Source of the DNA: Marvania coccoides
Lineage: Eukaryota; Chlorophyta; Trebouxiophyceae; Chlorellales; Chlorellaceae
NCBI GenBank assembly: GCA_963854735.1
Contig: OY978105.1
Span: forward strand, 558,001-622,000
DNA: 64,000 nt
Reading direction: 5' to 3'
The translations under genes were made by a program, and so were the position numbers. This document shows positions 12,101 to 21,700 of the stretch, piece by piece; position 1 is the first letter of the stretch; each line of letters begins with the position of its first letter. A model generated the notes under the pieces. The model saw nothing but the letters and a program-made list of their open reading frames with translations. It searched no databases and was not told the DNA's origin.

Positions 12101-12770
12101 CGTTTCGCTGCAAGCCATGATCCTGGGGGAGAAAAACCCCTACGGAAATGAACCCGGCTATGAAGCAAAGCTGCACACCGCCGCGTGAGTTTCCTTCCAC
12201 CTTTTTTTTTTTTTTTATCTCTTATAGGGGAGCGGCGTCGATTGATGGCGTTAGTTTTGATTTTGATTTCCTGCAGGGGAAAAGCGAGCAGCGCCCGCTA
12301 CAACCGTGAGCAGCGATTCAACACGGTGAAGTACAGCATGGAGCCCGCTCTCAGGTGCGATAGAAAGAACCCACCACCATCCTCGGTGTATATTGTTCAT
12401 ATACATACATACGTACATTACAGGGTTTAAAGTCCGCTGAATGAAAAGAAAAAAATGAAACCGGCTTTGCCATTGCTTAGCTTGTCTTTCTTCTTCTCTG
12501 TTCGATGTTTATTTTAGGCGGCCCCCTCGGGGCTTCGAGGCAGCGGTCAAGCTGCACTTCACGCTGAAAGCTGCGGCCATCAAGGAGCAGCTGCGGGAGT
12601 GGACCAGGCAGGCAGCGGCAGAGGAGGCGGCAGAGAAGCAAGGAGGCGGTGGTGGCAGTGCCAATCGCTGCTCTCAGGCCACTGGAAGGGCGTACGGGAA
12701 GGATGGCATGAAGGGCGCCATGGCGTCTGTGGTGGCGGCCATTGATGACCTCACCAAAGGGAGAGGCTGA
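9110..12770 (+). CDS. BRUCE/BIRC6-like ubiquitin-conjugating protein with two RanBP2-type zinc fingers, about 872 aa
   Basis: Large E2/E3-hybrid-like ubiquitin-conjugating protein. Exons 9110-9242, 9289-10649, 10808-11156, 11456-11717, 11864-11883 (20 nt), 12022-12184, 12277-12354 and 12518-12770. Two RanBP2-type C-x2-C...C-x2-C fingers lie near residues 25-45 (WSCRTCTF) and 66-87 ([10 protein letters not shown]); in known proteins this fold binds ubiquitin or RNA. A long Ala/Gly/Ser-rich linker ends in an acidic/basic stretch with KKKRAR. The C-terminal UBC domain starts near residue 636. It has [18 protein letters not shown], the active-site Cys in [11 protein letters not shown] near 711, and the BIRC6-type [10 protein letters not shown]. 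No BIR domain is present. Between 9242 and 9289 the frame needs either a 46-nt GC-AG intron ending in poly-C plus TTGCAG, or one C fewer in a 13-C run. I prefer the intron because it keeps all four Cys of finger 1. Confidence 0.85.
9262..9274. repeat. Run of 13 C inside or between coding exons
   Basis: Uninterrupted C run followed by TTGCAG. It marks either the acceptor of a very short intron or a homopolymer-length error. Without an intron, 12 C would keep one open frame from 9110 to 10649. Confidence 0.8.
12378..12441 (+). repeat. Retroposon 3'-end remnant in an intron
   Basis: Begins with ATCCTCGGTGTATATTG, the same motif found inverted at 43079-43108 and 53111-53138. A simple (CATA)n-like tail and CAGGGTTTAAAGTCCGC follow. 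That last block recurs at 58742-58760 as CAGGGTTTTAAGTCCGC. It lies in the last intron of the BRUCE-like gene. Confidence 0.5.
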
Positions 12771-13846
12771 AATTTCTAATACAATTATCGGGTAGGTTGA
12801 AACCTGTAAACCTGGAGCTGTGAATTTCAGCAAATTGACGTCGTTCAAGGGGGGAGCAAGGTGCGTTTCTTTCCTGAAACGGACAGTGTGGTTCTGCTTG
12901 CACGCGCCCAACAGCTGACTTCTGGCGAGAACCGGGGGATGATATTGCCTGTATCTATAGAATAATAACGAGCTGCAGGTTTATTTATTTTTTCAGGTCA
13001 TCGGCAGTTTAGTCCAAAAACATGAAATGAAAAAAACATGTTTCGTTTTCAATACGTTCGCCAAATATTTTGACGAATTAATCAGCCTAATCGCACATTG
13101 CTATGAATGTATGTAACAGCGAAATGTCTGTCAGCTAATCTAACAAAAAACGCTCCGTGAACTCACTGCGCAGCTCTCGCCAAGAGCGGAGTCCGGAGAA
13201 AGAATAAATGAAATCTCCATTCTAGCATCATAATTATCACTTCCTTCTTCTCTCCGCAGATGATGCCTGCATGATTTTGTCTTCTACAATGTTCGGCGAC
13301 CTCAGTTAATGAAGCGAGTTCAGGTGACGCCTGCCGTTACACCCAGTCAATTGCTGCACAGCTGCAACCAAACCCAATATGTATGTCTCTGCAGTACCTT
13401 TACTGGCGTTAGTATAGCTATATATTTAATACCTAAGATTTAGCATACGCAAAAGCGAGACTGCAGGCACATGCATAAAGACGCGTTCACGACGCCACAG
13501 TAGAGTAGGAGATCGAGAAAGACCGAACCGAAGTTGCAAGATAAACTAGAATAGAAGTTTCGCAAGACGGTAGTTGGCAAAAGAAGAAAATAATTGGGGG
13601 GAAAATCTTTCAGCGAGAATGAACAGGAAATGAAAAGAAAAGCAGTGCCTTGGGGAAAACCATCAATTTCTCAAAGAAATTCGAATGTTTTTGTTTCATT
13701 AACGAAAATAATTGCAAAACAGTCGGTCGTTTGTCTTTATTGAACAATGGCAGGAGGGAGAGGAGAGCAACTGAAAAAATTTCAATGGGTGGGGTGAGGC
13801 AAACATATAAATGCGAGATGTGGATTTGGATGAAGAATTTAGCGCT
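12771..13846. other. Intergenic, convergent genes
   Basis: AT-rich sequence after the BRUCE-like gene and the DOMON-like gene. A TGTAA at about 12804, the poly(A) signal used by many green algae, lies about 35 bp past the stop. Nothing else is recognised. Confidence 0.35.
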
Positions 13847-14655
13847 TTAACCGAAAGCAGCCACGGGATTGATGGTCAGGCCAGCCTTCTTGAGGGTGTA
13901 GCTCACGGGAAATAACGCGTGCTGCAGCTGCACAGTGGTCCCAGGGCCAGCGGCCAGGGTGATCTTAAGGGTGGAACCCCTGAAGGGCATCTTGAAGGTG
14001 GCGCCCTTGCGGGCACCGGCCCTCTTGGACACCACGCTGGCAAACTTCACCTTGGACGGGCTGATGAAGACTGCCAGTGGAGGAAAGCTGTTCATAGTGA
14101 CCCTGGCGGTCTTGGTGCCCTTGGTGAGCACCACGCTGGCGCCTGCGTGGGGGTTGCCGACGGCGAAGCCGGCCCAGCCGCCGTTGCCGTAGAAACCGAC
14201 GGAGAGGGTAGTGCCGGAGAGAGAGAAGCCGGCGGTGCCGTGCGACATCTTCCTGCACTGGGTGTAGCGGACGCCCCACAGGGTGCATGCGGCCGTCAAC
14301 TTGCGGCCGGTGGGCCCCTCTTCGGCGATCTGTTTTTTTTTTTTTTTTTTTTTTGATGGTACAAAAAATTGAAAAGTTGAGCGCGTGACGAATTTGTTCT
14401 GGGGGTACTTGTGGAAGCGAACCAGTGATGGCGGTTCGGATTCAAGCGAGAGAAAACTAAACAAAAACAAAAATGTACACTATTATGCGGAACGCATAAA
14501 AAGCCAAAAAAATATACCGGCCGTGCCATATATGCAGGCCGGCGCTGCCACCGATCAGTTCAGCTCACCTCGATGACATTATCCTCCTCGAAGGCGTGGA
14601 TGGCGGGCGCGAGGGCAAGCAGCACAAGGAAAACGAGGGCCAGATTGGCAGTCAT
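13847..14655 (-). CDS. Small secreted protein with a DOMON-like beta-sandwich, 189 aa
   Basis: Exons 14569-14655 and 13847-14329. Exon 1 encodes a clean signal peptide (basic-free start MTAN, then a Leu/Val/Ala core, ending AIHA). The mature part has TLSVGFYGNGGWAGFAVG followed by ASVVL, which resembles the GWxGxG...M-x-G-x-D core of DOMON domains. DOMON domains bind heme or sugar in extracellular proteins. Here a Phe/Ala version replaces the usual axial residues, so ligand binding is open. The C-terminus is basic and beta-strand-rich. An intronic T run (21 A on the coding strand) lies right before the acceptor. The domain call is by eye and only moderately sure; secretion is well supported. 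Confidence 0.65.
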
Positions 14656-15400
14656 GGTTAATCACTCGAGAGCCTGCTTGGGAGACGTTTGCCAAATTAA
14701 TATGAAACCAGGCGAATGCGGGTAGTATGCGAGCTCAAAACGGCCGTGAAAAATTCCGTGGCATTCTGATGATTTTGCGCGAAATACCACATTCTTGGTT
14801 GGAAGAAAGAAAGTATTGCTCTCCTCTCCCACACCCTTAGGGGCCAAATTGCGGAATTAGTTGCGCCGTCTGGATCAACCCCCGAAAGTGCTCGCGTGAA
14901 TGCATGATGCCACAAAGGCGAGGTGGGTGCCCAGCATGGCCGGATATAAGAGCGTGACGTTCACCCGGCACAATCTAAGCCCATGCAGCACGAGTACGCT
15001 GTCAGCAATTCAGTTTTCACGACACGTAAACAATTATTATTACCACGCAGGTGGACCCTCATCGTGCTTTTCTACTTTCGGAGTCTCTCATGTGCCGCAG
15101 CTTTAAATTTCCCACAAAAATAATCCCAAAGCAAACTTGTGAATGCATATAATTATTTAGGAGTTCAGAAAATTTATGAAATATTGTTTGCACAAGAAAA
15201 TAGCATATTCTGCTGTTTTCATATTTTTCTGCTGTTTGTAGTCCCCATGCCGCCGACTGTCGGGGCACCAAACTAGTCATTTTTCACGTGCTTTTCGTCC
15301 AGTTTTAAAACTAAAAGTAATAAAATTTGCTTGCCAAGCATAAACAGCAGTCGCTCCGCGCGCCAGCTACAGGTTTAAACGATAACAACGCTCGGGCAGC
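14656..15400. other. Divergent intergenic region
   Basis: Upstream sequence shared by the DOMON-like gene (minus) and the BAHD gene (plus). There is a TATAAGAG at about 14944 on the plus strand. No repeat or RNA gene is seen. Confidence 0.35.
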
Positions 15401-17303
15401 ATGGGGCCATGCTGCTCAGCCTGGAGGCCCGCGGCCAAGCCAGCTTTGAGTTGCGCGCAAACCCAGACCATCTACCCACCAGCCAACGCCCCTGCTCCTC
15501 ATACTACCGACGGGGAGAGCGTTGCCAAGCTTGGAGTCCTCGATCACGTGACATCGCCCCTCATGTGAGAACAGCGCTTTGCCTAAATATTCGTCATTAT
15601 ATTAGTATAAATAACAATTCTTCACCAGGGGGGGAACTAATTATTATTTAAAAATGCAGGCTCCTCCGGCTGTCTTTCGTTTTTTCGCAGCGCCTCGATG
15701 CCTCCCTGATGGCAGCCTCTCTGTCCACCACCCTGGAGAAACTCCCCATCTTTGGCGGCCGTCTTTGCACCGACTCCGACGGCGACGTCGCGGTGCGTTT
15801 AAACGCTGCTGGGGCATCGCTTGACGTCGCCTCCGCTGAAATTACCCTCCTAGACCTGCTCCCGCCGCTGCCCTCCGCACACACGCACTCTGCAGGAGGC
15901 GTCGTGACCCTCCCAGATTTTTCCATTTTCTTCCCGAATCTCCCGGGGTCAACTGTAGACTTTCTCGACCGGGAAGAGGAGCCGCTCCTCAGGGCGCAGC
16001 TCACGTTCCTGAGCGGCTGCGGCACGGTACTGACCGTGGTCGTGCCCCATATTGTGGCAGACCAGCACACCTGCAGGGTCTTTCTGTCCACCTGGGCCGC
16101 GGAGTACCGAAACGCCTGTGCCCAAGAGCAGGTCCGCGCCTTCCAAAAGCAAGCCCTGAACGGCACCCCGTGCCACCTGAAAGTGCGTGCAGGGGTCGTG
16201 CCTCGCCGCCTTTCTTCCATCTTCGAAAGTCTGGAGTCTGAGATCGATGCTGCTCCGATTCTGGCTGCGGAAGCGCTGGCAAAGCATGCCGCCCCCGCGC
16301 TGCCACCCGGCTGGTCGTCGTTCCGCTTCGAGCCGCGCCCCTGGGGTTTCTACCCCAGCAAGGCGGCTGCCGCCGTGTGGCACATTGGGGGCGGCCTCGC
16401 CACGGTGGCCTACCACGTGAGCTTGTTTTTTATTATTATTCCAATCTGAAATTTGAGAGCAAATAAATGTGAAAACAGGCATTCATTTTAAGCATGCTAT
16501 ACATTGACGTTATTTTTTCTTGAAACTGCAGGTGCCTGCTGCCCGCTTGGCTCAGCTCAAGGCAGAGGCGTCCCGCGCGCTGGCCGCTTCCAGGGAGCGA
16601 GACGCGCATGCTCCTTCCCCTGCGTGGATTTCCACCAACGATGCGCTCGTTGCGCGGCTGCGGCAGGTGCTCGCGCAAGCACTGCCCGAAAAGTCTCGCT
16701 CCCGCATGCGGCTGTGGGTGAACCTGCGGTGCCGGCTGAAACCCTCGTTGCCTGGAAACACGCTCGGCAACTGTGCCTGGTCAGTAGGTTTTGGTGGGAG
16801 CGATGCAGCAGCGGCAGGCTTAGGGGCGCTGGCTGTGGAGGTGCGAACAGCCATTCAGTCGCTAAACGCCGCTGATCTGGCCAACGAGCTGCGCTGGTTG
16901 GAGCTCAACCTGCAGCGCGGCGCAACGATGCCCTGCGTGAGCAAGAGAGCCACCGACTGCCTGCCACGGGACGGGGCAAGTTTTTAAACTAATCTCACTT
17001 TTTTCCTTTTCTTTTTTGATGAAAATCTCAATACATCTATTCCGCGCGTCTTCATGCGCATTTTCTGATTTGCAGACGGTCCTGGTTTCCAACTGGGAGT
17101 GGGGCGCTGGATTCTCAGACGTAGCGTTTGGCGAGGGCTCCTGCTCAACTCCTGTGTGGCACCAGCCTCCCCAGCCCAAGGTCCCCAACTGCGTCTTTAT
17201 CGTGCCGGCAGCGTCAGCAGCGCCTGGTGGGGGCGTGATGGTGTGCGTGACGCTGGCTAAGCGCATGGCGACGGTGCTTAAGACGCGCTGCCCTCTGCTG
17301 TAA
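15401..17303 (+). CDS. BAHD (HXXXD-type) acyltransferase, 530 aa
   Basis: Acyl-CoA-dependent transferase of the plant BAHD family, which esterifies or amidates hydroxyl or amino groups of small metabolites or wax alcohols. Exons 15401-15564, 15660-16416, 16532-16975 and 17076-17303. The N-terminal family block reads KLGVLDHVTSPLM. The catalytic motif is HIVAD (H-x3-D) within VVVPHIVADQHT, near residue 175. The C-terminal structural motif DFGWG appears as SNWEWGAGF, with Asn-Trp and Glu changes. Length is somewhat above the usual 430-460 residues because of an N-terminal extension and a longer linker. Intron 3 begins GCAAGT, and only that donor keeps the frame (LPRDG-TVLVS). The acyl donor and acceptor cannot be predicted. 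There is no clear targeting peptide. Confidence 0.85.
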
Positions 17304-17632
17304 ACCCGGGCGTTTACATTGTTTTTTGTGTATATTTTATAATTAGCCTATTAGTTACATGCTAGTTAAATTCGCTATTTGGGATCAAAATAAAAAAACA
17401 TGATTATTCACCTTTCTGCTGCTCCTTTCCATCTTTTACCGGTCCAAAAGCGACCCCTTCTTTCCCTCTCACCTCTTTTTGCTGAAGAGATAAACTCTGA
17501 AGAAAAGGCTTTACTTGCACAGATAGATGTAAAAACAAAAACAAACTAATCTACGTAAAAATGCCGCAGCTGAAAACGAAAGACGAGGGAACGGGGAAAA
17601 TACACCAAAATGAACAAACAAAAAGCGCGATT
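17304..17632. other. Intergenic between convergent genes
   Basis: AT-rich 3'-flanking sequence of the BAHD gene (plus) and SDHAF3 (minus). Nothing is recognised. Confidence 0.35.
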
Positions 17633-18034
17633 TCAAGTAGTTTTCGCCTTCTTGTCTTCCGTCAGCGCCTGCCCGAACTTGACGGCTTCGTGGCGCATCT
17701 TTTGCAGACGCTCAATTTGGTCGGGCGACAGCTGGCTGAGAACCTCCTCCGAAAGATCCCCTGCCCGGTCTACCCCCGTGGCCAGCACGCTGCTGTCTTC
17801 CCCGTCGTCGCGCTCAGCGGGATGCGCGCTCAGCATGTCTTTGTAGTTGTGCCACTCGCCCATAAACATCTTCCATTGGCTGTCGTTGGTGTTGCCGCGG
17901 AGGTGGCTCGCAAACTCTTCTCTAACATATTTATTTCCCATTTCTTGTACCATTGGCGGGAGCTTGGCCCTGTGCACGCGCAGAATGGCGCGGTAGAGCG
18001 CCAGAACCGGCGCAGCTGCAGGAGTGCTGCTCAT
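17633..18034 (-). CDS. SDHAF3: Succinate dehydrogenase assembly factor 3 (ACN9/SDHAF3, LYR family), 133 aa
   Basis: Mitochondrial assembly factor that helps mature the iron-sulfur subunit of complex II; the yeast homologue is Acn9/Sdh7. It is a single-exon gene. The LYR-type motif is ALYRAILRVHRAKLPP near residues 12-27. The ACN9 signature GNKYVREEFASH follows, then the block FMGEWHNYKDML. The C-terminal 45 residues are acidic then basic and vary in the family. The start codon lies 46 bp downstream of the TOM22 stop on the same strand, unusually tight for this locus, so the TOM22 3' end and the SDHAF3 5' region probably overlap. No separate cleavable presequence is obvious, as is common for short LYR proteins. 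Confidence 0.9.
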   Translation of the reverse strand: MSSTPAAAPVLALYRAILRVHRAKLPPMVQEMGNKYVREEFASHLRGNTNDSQWKMFMGEWHNYKDMLSAHPAERDDGEDSSVLATGVDRAGDLSEEVLSQLSPDQIERLQKMRHEAVKFGQALTEDKKAKTT

Positions 18035-18080
18035 TGTGTTGATATTATATTATTTATTTATTGGTTGAAGGTGGGTTTTA

Positions 18081-18543
18081 TTACTGGGAGCCGGCCGCGG
18101 GCGTGGAAGTGGTGGAGCCAGTCAGGGCGTTCATTTGCTGCGATTCAAACTCAGTCAGCTGCGCGATTTGGAAGAACAAAAAGGTGAGTGAGAGGATGTG
18201 ATGGCGTCGCGGTCGATGGTAAAATAAATAAGGGGTTAACGCACCTGTGCGTCTTTGTCCAAGATCAGAATGAGAGGCAGACCCAGGACGATGAAGGCCG
18301 AACCCAGAATCCACGCTGCCTTGCCTGCGAGCAGAAAAGTGTGGATGATCAATTAAGCTGATAATAATTTATCAGTGGCCTTCAAACAGCTGGGCCAGCG
18401 CATGGATTGCAAGTGATCGATCATGGGGTGCAGCAATGAGTTGAACACGCGGGATAATAGGTGCAGAGCGACTTACCGGTGCTCTTCGTCAGCTTGCCGA
18501 GGACATACGTGACGTCCTGGAACGCCCCCTTGGCAGCGTCCAT
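18081..18543 (-). CDS. TOM22: Mitochondrial import receptor subunit TOM22 (plant TOM9-like), 74 aa
   Basis: Central receptor and organiser of the translocase of the outer mitochondrial membrane. Exons 18477-18543, 18245-18324 and 18081-18158. The short N-terminus (MDAAKGAFQDVTYVLGKLTK) lacks the long acidic cytosolic domain of animal and fungal TOM22, as in plant TOM9. One membrane segment follows (AAWILGSAFIVLGLPLILIL), with the conserved Pro inside it. The intermembrane-space side is LDKDAQLTEFESQQMNAL. Length matches plant forms. The start was chosen at 18543 because the upstream in-frame Met at 18687 would add sequence unlike the family. The gene lies head to head with the ZFC3H1-like gene, 238 bp apart, and directly upstream of SDHAF3. 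Confidence 0.88.
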
Positions 18544-18781
18544 CGTAGAAAAAATTTCACCGAATTGTAAAGGGAATTTGAAAGCGGAGAGTGAGAATTC
18601 ATCGCAGGGCGGCCTCTCGAGAGCGTGAAAATAATTGAAGAAACTTTTGCTGCGGCCTTTGTGCTGCCGGCTACTCCATTGCCCCATTTTTAGTGCTACA
18701 TGTAAAACGAATCACAATGCCGTTATTGTAGGCGGTACGCACCCTTGTTCTGCGAGGTTTGGGTGCTGTAAAAAACACTCA

Positions 18782-21700
18782 ATGGACGTCAACTCGGAAT
18801 TTTATATTGACTTTGACGACAACGACCCCCCGAGCGTGCCTCCAAAGTCTAAAGGTAGCATCCAATCGCACGAACACCCTTCCCACCTAATTTTAACTCG
18901 AATTCACACATTAAATTTGTGCAGATGACTTGACCGCTGCCATCCGCACGCTGCAAGCGGAGATCACATGCCGCAATAACGACAAGCACGCCATTGACAA
19001 GAAGGCATTTGCGGAGAAGCTCGCAGCCCTCAAACGCCGCATTTCAGAGAAGGAGGCGGAAAGCGGCGGCGCCAGTGGCGGAGGTAACAATAACAACAAT
19101 TCTGGCCGTTCCGCTCCTTCCGGGGCGCCACCAGCCCGCGTGCCGACGGCAGCAGCACCGCAGGCTCAGCAGCAGCTGAAAAGAACGATATCAGCGCCAT
19201 CGTCGACCACTGCACCAAATTCAAAACCAACGGCAGCTGTCGCTGCAGCAGCGCCTCCCCCTGCAGCGCCGCCCATCAAGCGCGTGATCACCGCTCCTCC
19301 AGTGGCGATTACAGCGGCGGCAGCGGGAGGAAACAAAACCCCACTGCTGGCAGTTCGGCCAGCTCATATCGCCACGAAGCGGCCAGCTTCCGTGCCCTCT
19401 ACAGCAGCTGACAATGCACCAGCAGCGGCGGGACCTTCCGTGGCGGCGCCTCCGCCAGCGAAGCGGCAGGCCATCGCCCCCCCTGCTGCAGCCACGGCCG
19501 CCGCGGCAAAGGTGACGGTGCTGAAGCCGCAGGCGGCAGTGGCAGCAGCAGCGAAAGCCCCTCCTGTCGCGCCTATAGCAGCAGCACAGCCGGCGGGCGT
19601 GACTTCGCCAAGGCAGCTGTCAAAGAAGCAGCGGAAGAAGCAGCGCAAACAGCAGCTGGAGCAGCAGCGGCGGCAGCAGCTGAAGCAGCAGATGATGAGC
19701 GACGCCTCTGTTAGAGCGCAGGTAAAGCCACCGCCGCTTCAGCAGCCCCCACCGCCGCCGCCGCCGCTGCCGCCACCTCAACAGCCCCCGCCGCCGCCGC
19801 CGCCGCTGCCACCGCCGCCGCCGCCGCTGCCGCCTCTGATTGACCAGAAACAGCAGCAGCAGCTGATCAGGGCACCTTTGATTTCTCCTCCGGCAATTCG
19901 CCCTCCGTCAGCAGAGGGAAAGGAGGCTGGCGGGGCTGTCCCTGGGCCTGACCCCTCCCCCTCGCAGCCGCAACAGCACCAAGAGCGCTCCGAGGCGCCG
20001 TCTGACGAGAACAAGCGGCAAATTCCGGCTTCTACTGCTTCTCCGGCTGCTCCCGCCCCCGCTGCAACAGTGGCTGCAGTAGCTGCGGCTCCGCCTGCGA
20101 AAGCCCCAGCAGGAAAGGCTGGAGTCAGTGGCGGGTCGGGGGCAACGGCCAAGCCCGCTGTGACGCCTCCTCCCCTTGTAGCATCCAGCAACAATGCCCC
20201 TCAGGTGAAATAATCTTCCCGGTGTTTTATTTTTCCTTCCTCCGCTTTACTTAATTTGTCTTCAGTTTTTCAGTTCTTATACATAAGCGTGTTGGCATTT
20301 CCTTGCTTATTTTTTTTTATGGTTTCAGGGAGAAAAGATCGAGGCATCAAAGTCTCCACCTACAGCGCCACCTCTGGCTGAAAAATGGGCAGCCAGCGCT
20401 GCTCTTGTCGCTCCTCCAGCCCACAAGTCAGCTGCTGCAGCACCACCAGCACCCACTCCGCCTCCCCCCGCAGCAGCAGCCCCTGCCGAGGCATCGAAAG
20501 GCGGCAGCAGCGGCCAGCAGCAGCGGCCGGCAGTTTCGGCGGAGCAAAAGCCGCTGGAGCAGGCCCAAGCCCGCAAATTGCAGCTGGAAGCGCTGGCGAA
20601 CGCGGCCAGAGAGCGCATTGCGGCCCGCGTGGCGGCGCTGAAGGGCCAAACCGCAGGAGCGGCAGCGGCACCGCCGACAGCAGCTGCGGTGGCTGTTTCA
20701 GCGCCAAAGCAGCCTCAAGTGCCCCCTTCACTCTCTGGTAAGCCTCTCCCTGCGCGGCCACCCCCTCCCTCTAAGCCGCCAACCACTGGGGCGGCTGTTC
20801 CTTCCAAGTCCACTTCTGCCGCTCCTGCTGCTGTGGCGCTGCCTTCATCTCGCAAAGCAGAGGCATCATCAGTGGCGGTTGGCGAAAAGAAGGAGCAGCA
20901 GAAGCAGCCTCCGGCGGCATTGCCGGCAGCCAGGCAAAGTTCAGCGCCCAAGGCTGCAGCAGCGCCCTTGTGTGAGCCGATTCCCAAGGCCAAAGAGCCG
21001 CTTGTCAAGCCCTCTGATGCTGCGCATGCCGCGCCTGCTGCCCAAAAGGAGGAAGGGAAGCCTGCGGCCGCCACCGCCGCCATTGAGGCATCCGAGGCCG
21101 ACAAGAGGGACAAGGCTGCGGCGCTCCCGACCTGGGAAGACCGGGAGAAGGAGCGCAACAGCCCTTTCACTTCGGATTCTAAGCGGGAGGAGGAGCGCAG
21201 GTCGGTGGTGACGTCTCGCCCTTTCACCACCGCCGCTGCCAGGGAAAGCGACAGGGAGGAGGAGAGGGGGAAGGGACGGTCAGTGGCTGGCGCACCGAGG
21301 GCTGCGTCTTTCAGGGAGAAGCAGGAGGGCAGCAAGGACAAGGCGGACAAGCTTTCAGCGGCGGCAGCGCCGCACCGGCGCAGCAGCAGCCGCAGCCGCA
21401 GCCCGCTGCGTAGCACCTCCTACCGCAGTTCGCGAGGGAGGCGGTCGCACTCGCGCTCGCGCTCCCGCAGCAGAGAGCGTGAGAGGGGACGCGAGAGAGA
21501 CCGAGAAAGAGAGAGAGCGCGCGAGCGTGACAGAGGCAGGGGCGGCGACCATGACCGCGAGCGAGACCGCTCCTCTGGGCCTCGCCAGCTGTCACACAGC
21601 GATGGCAGCGACCGCATGCTTTCATTGCGTGAACTGCAAGCGCTGCCGATGCCTGCTGATGTGCGAGAGAGCTTCCTGGCGGGGCTCTACCGGCTGGCTC

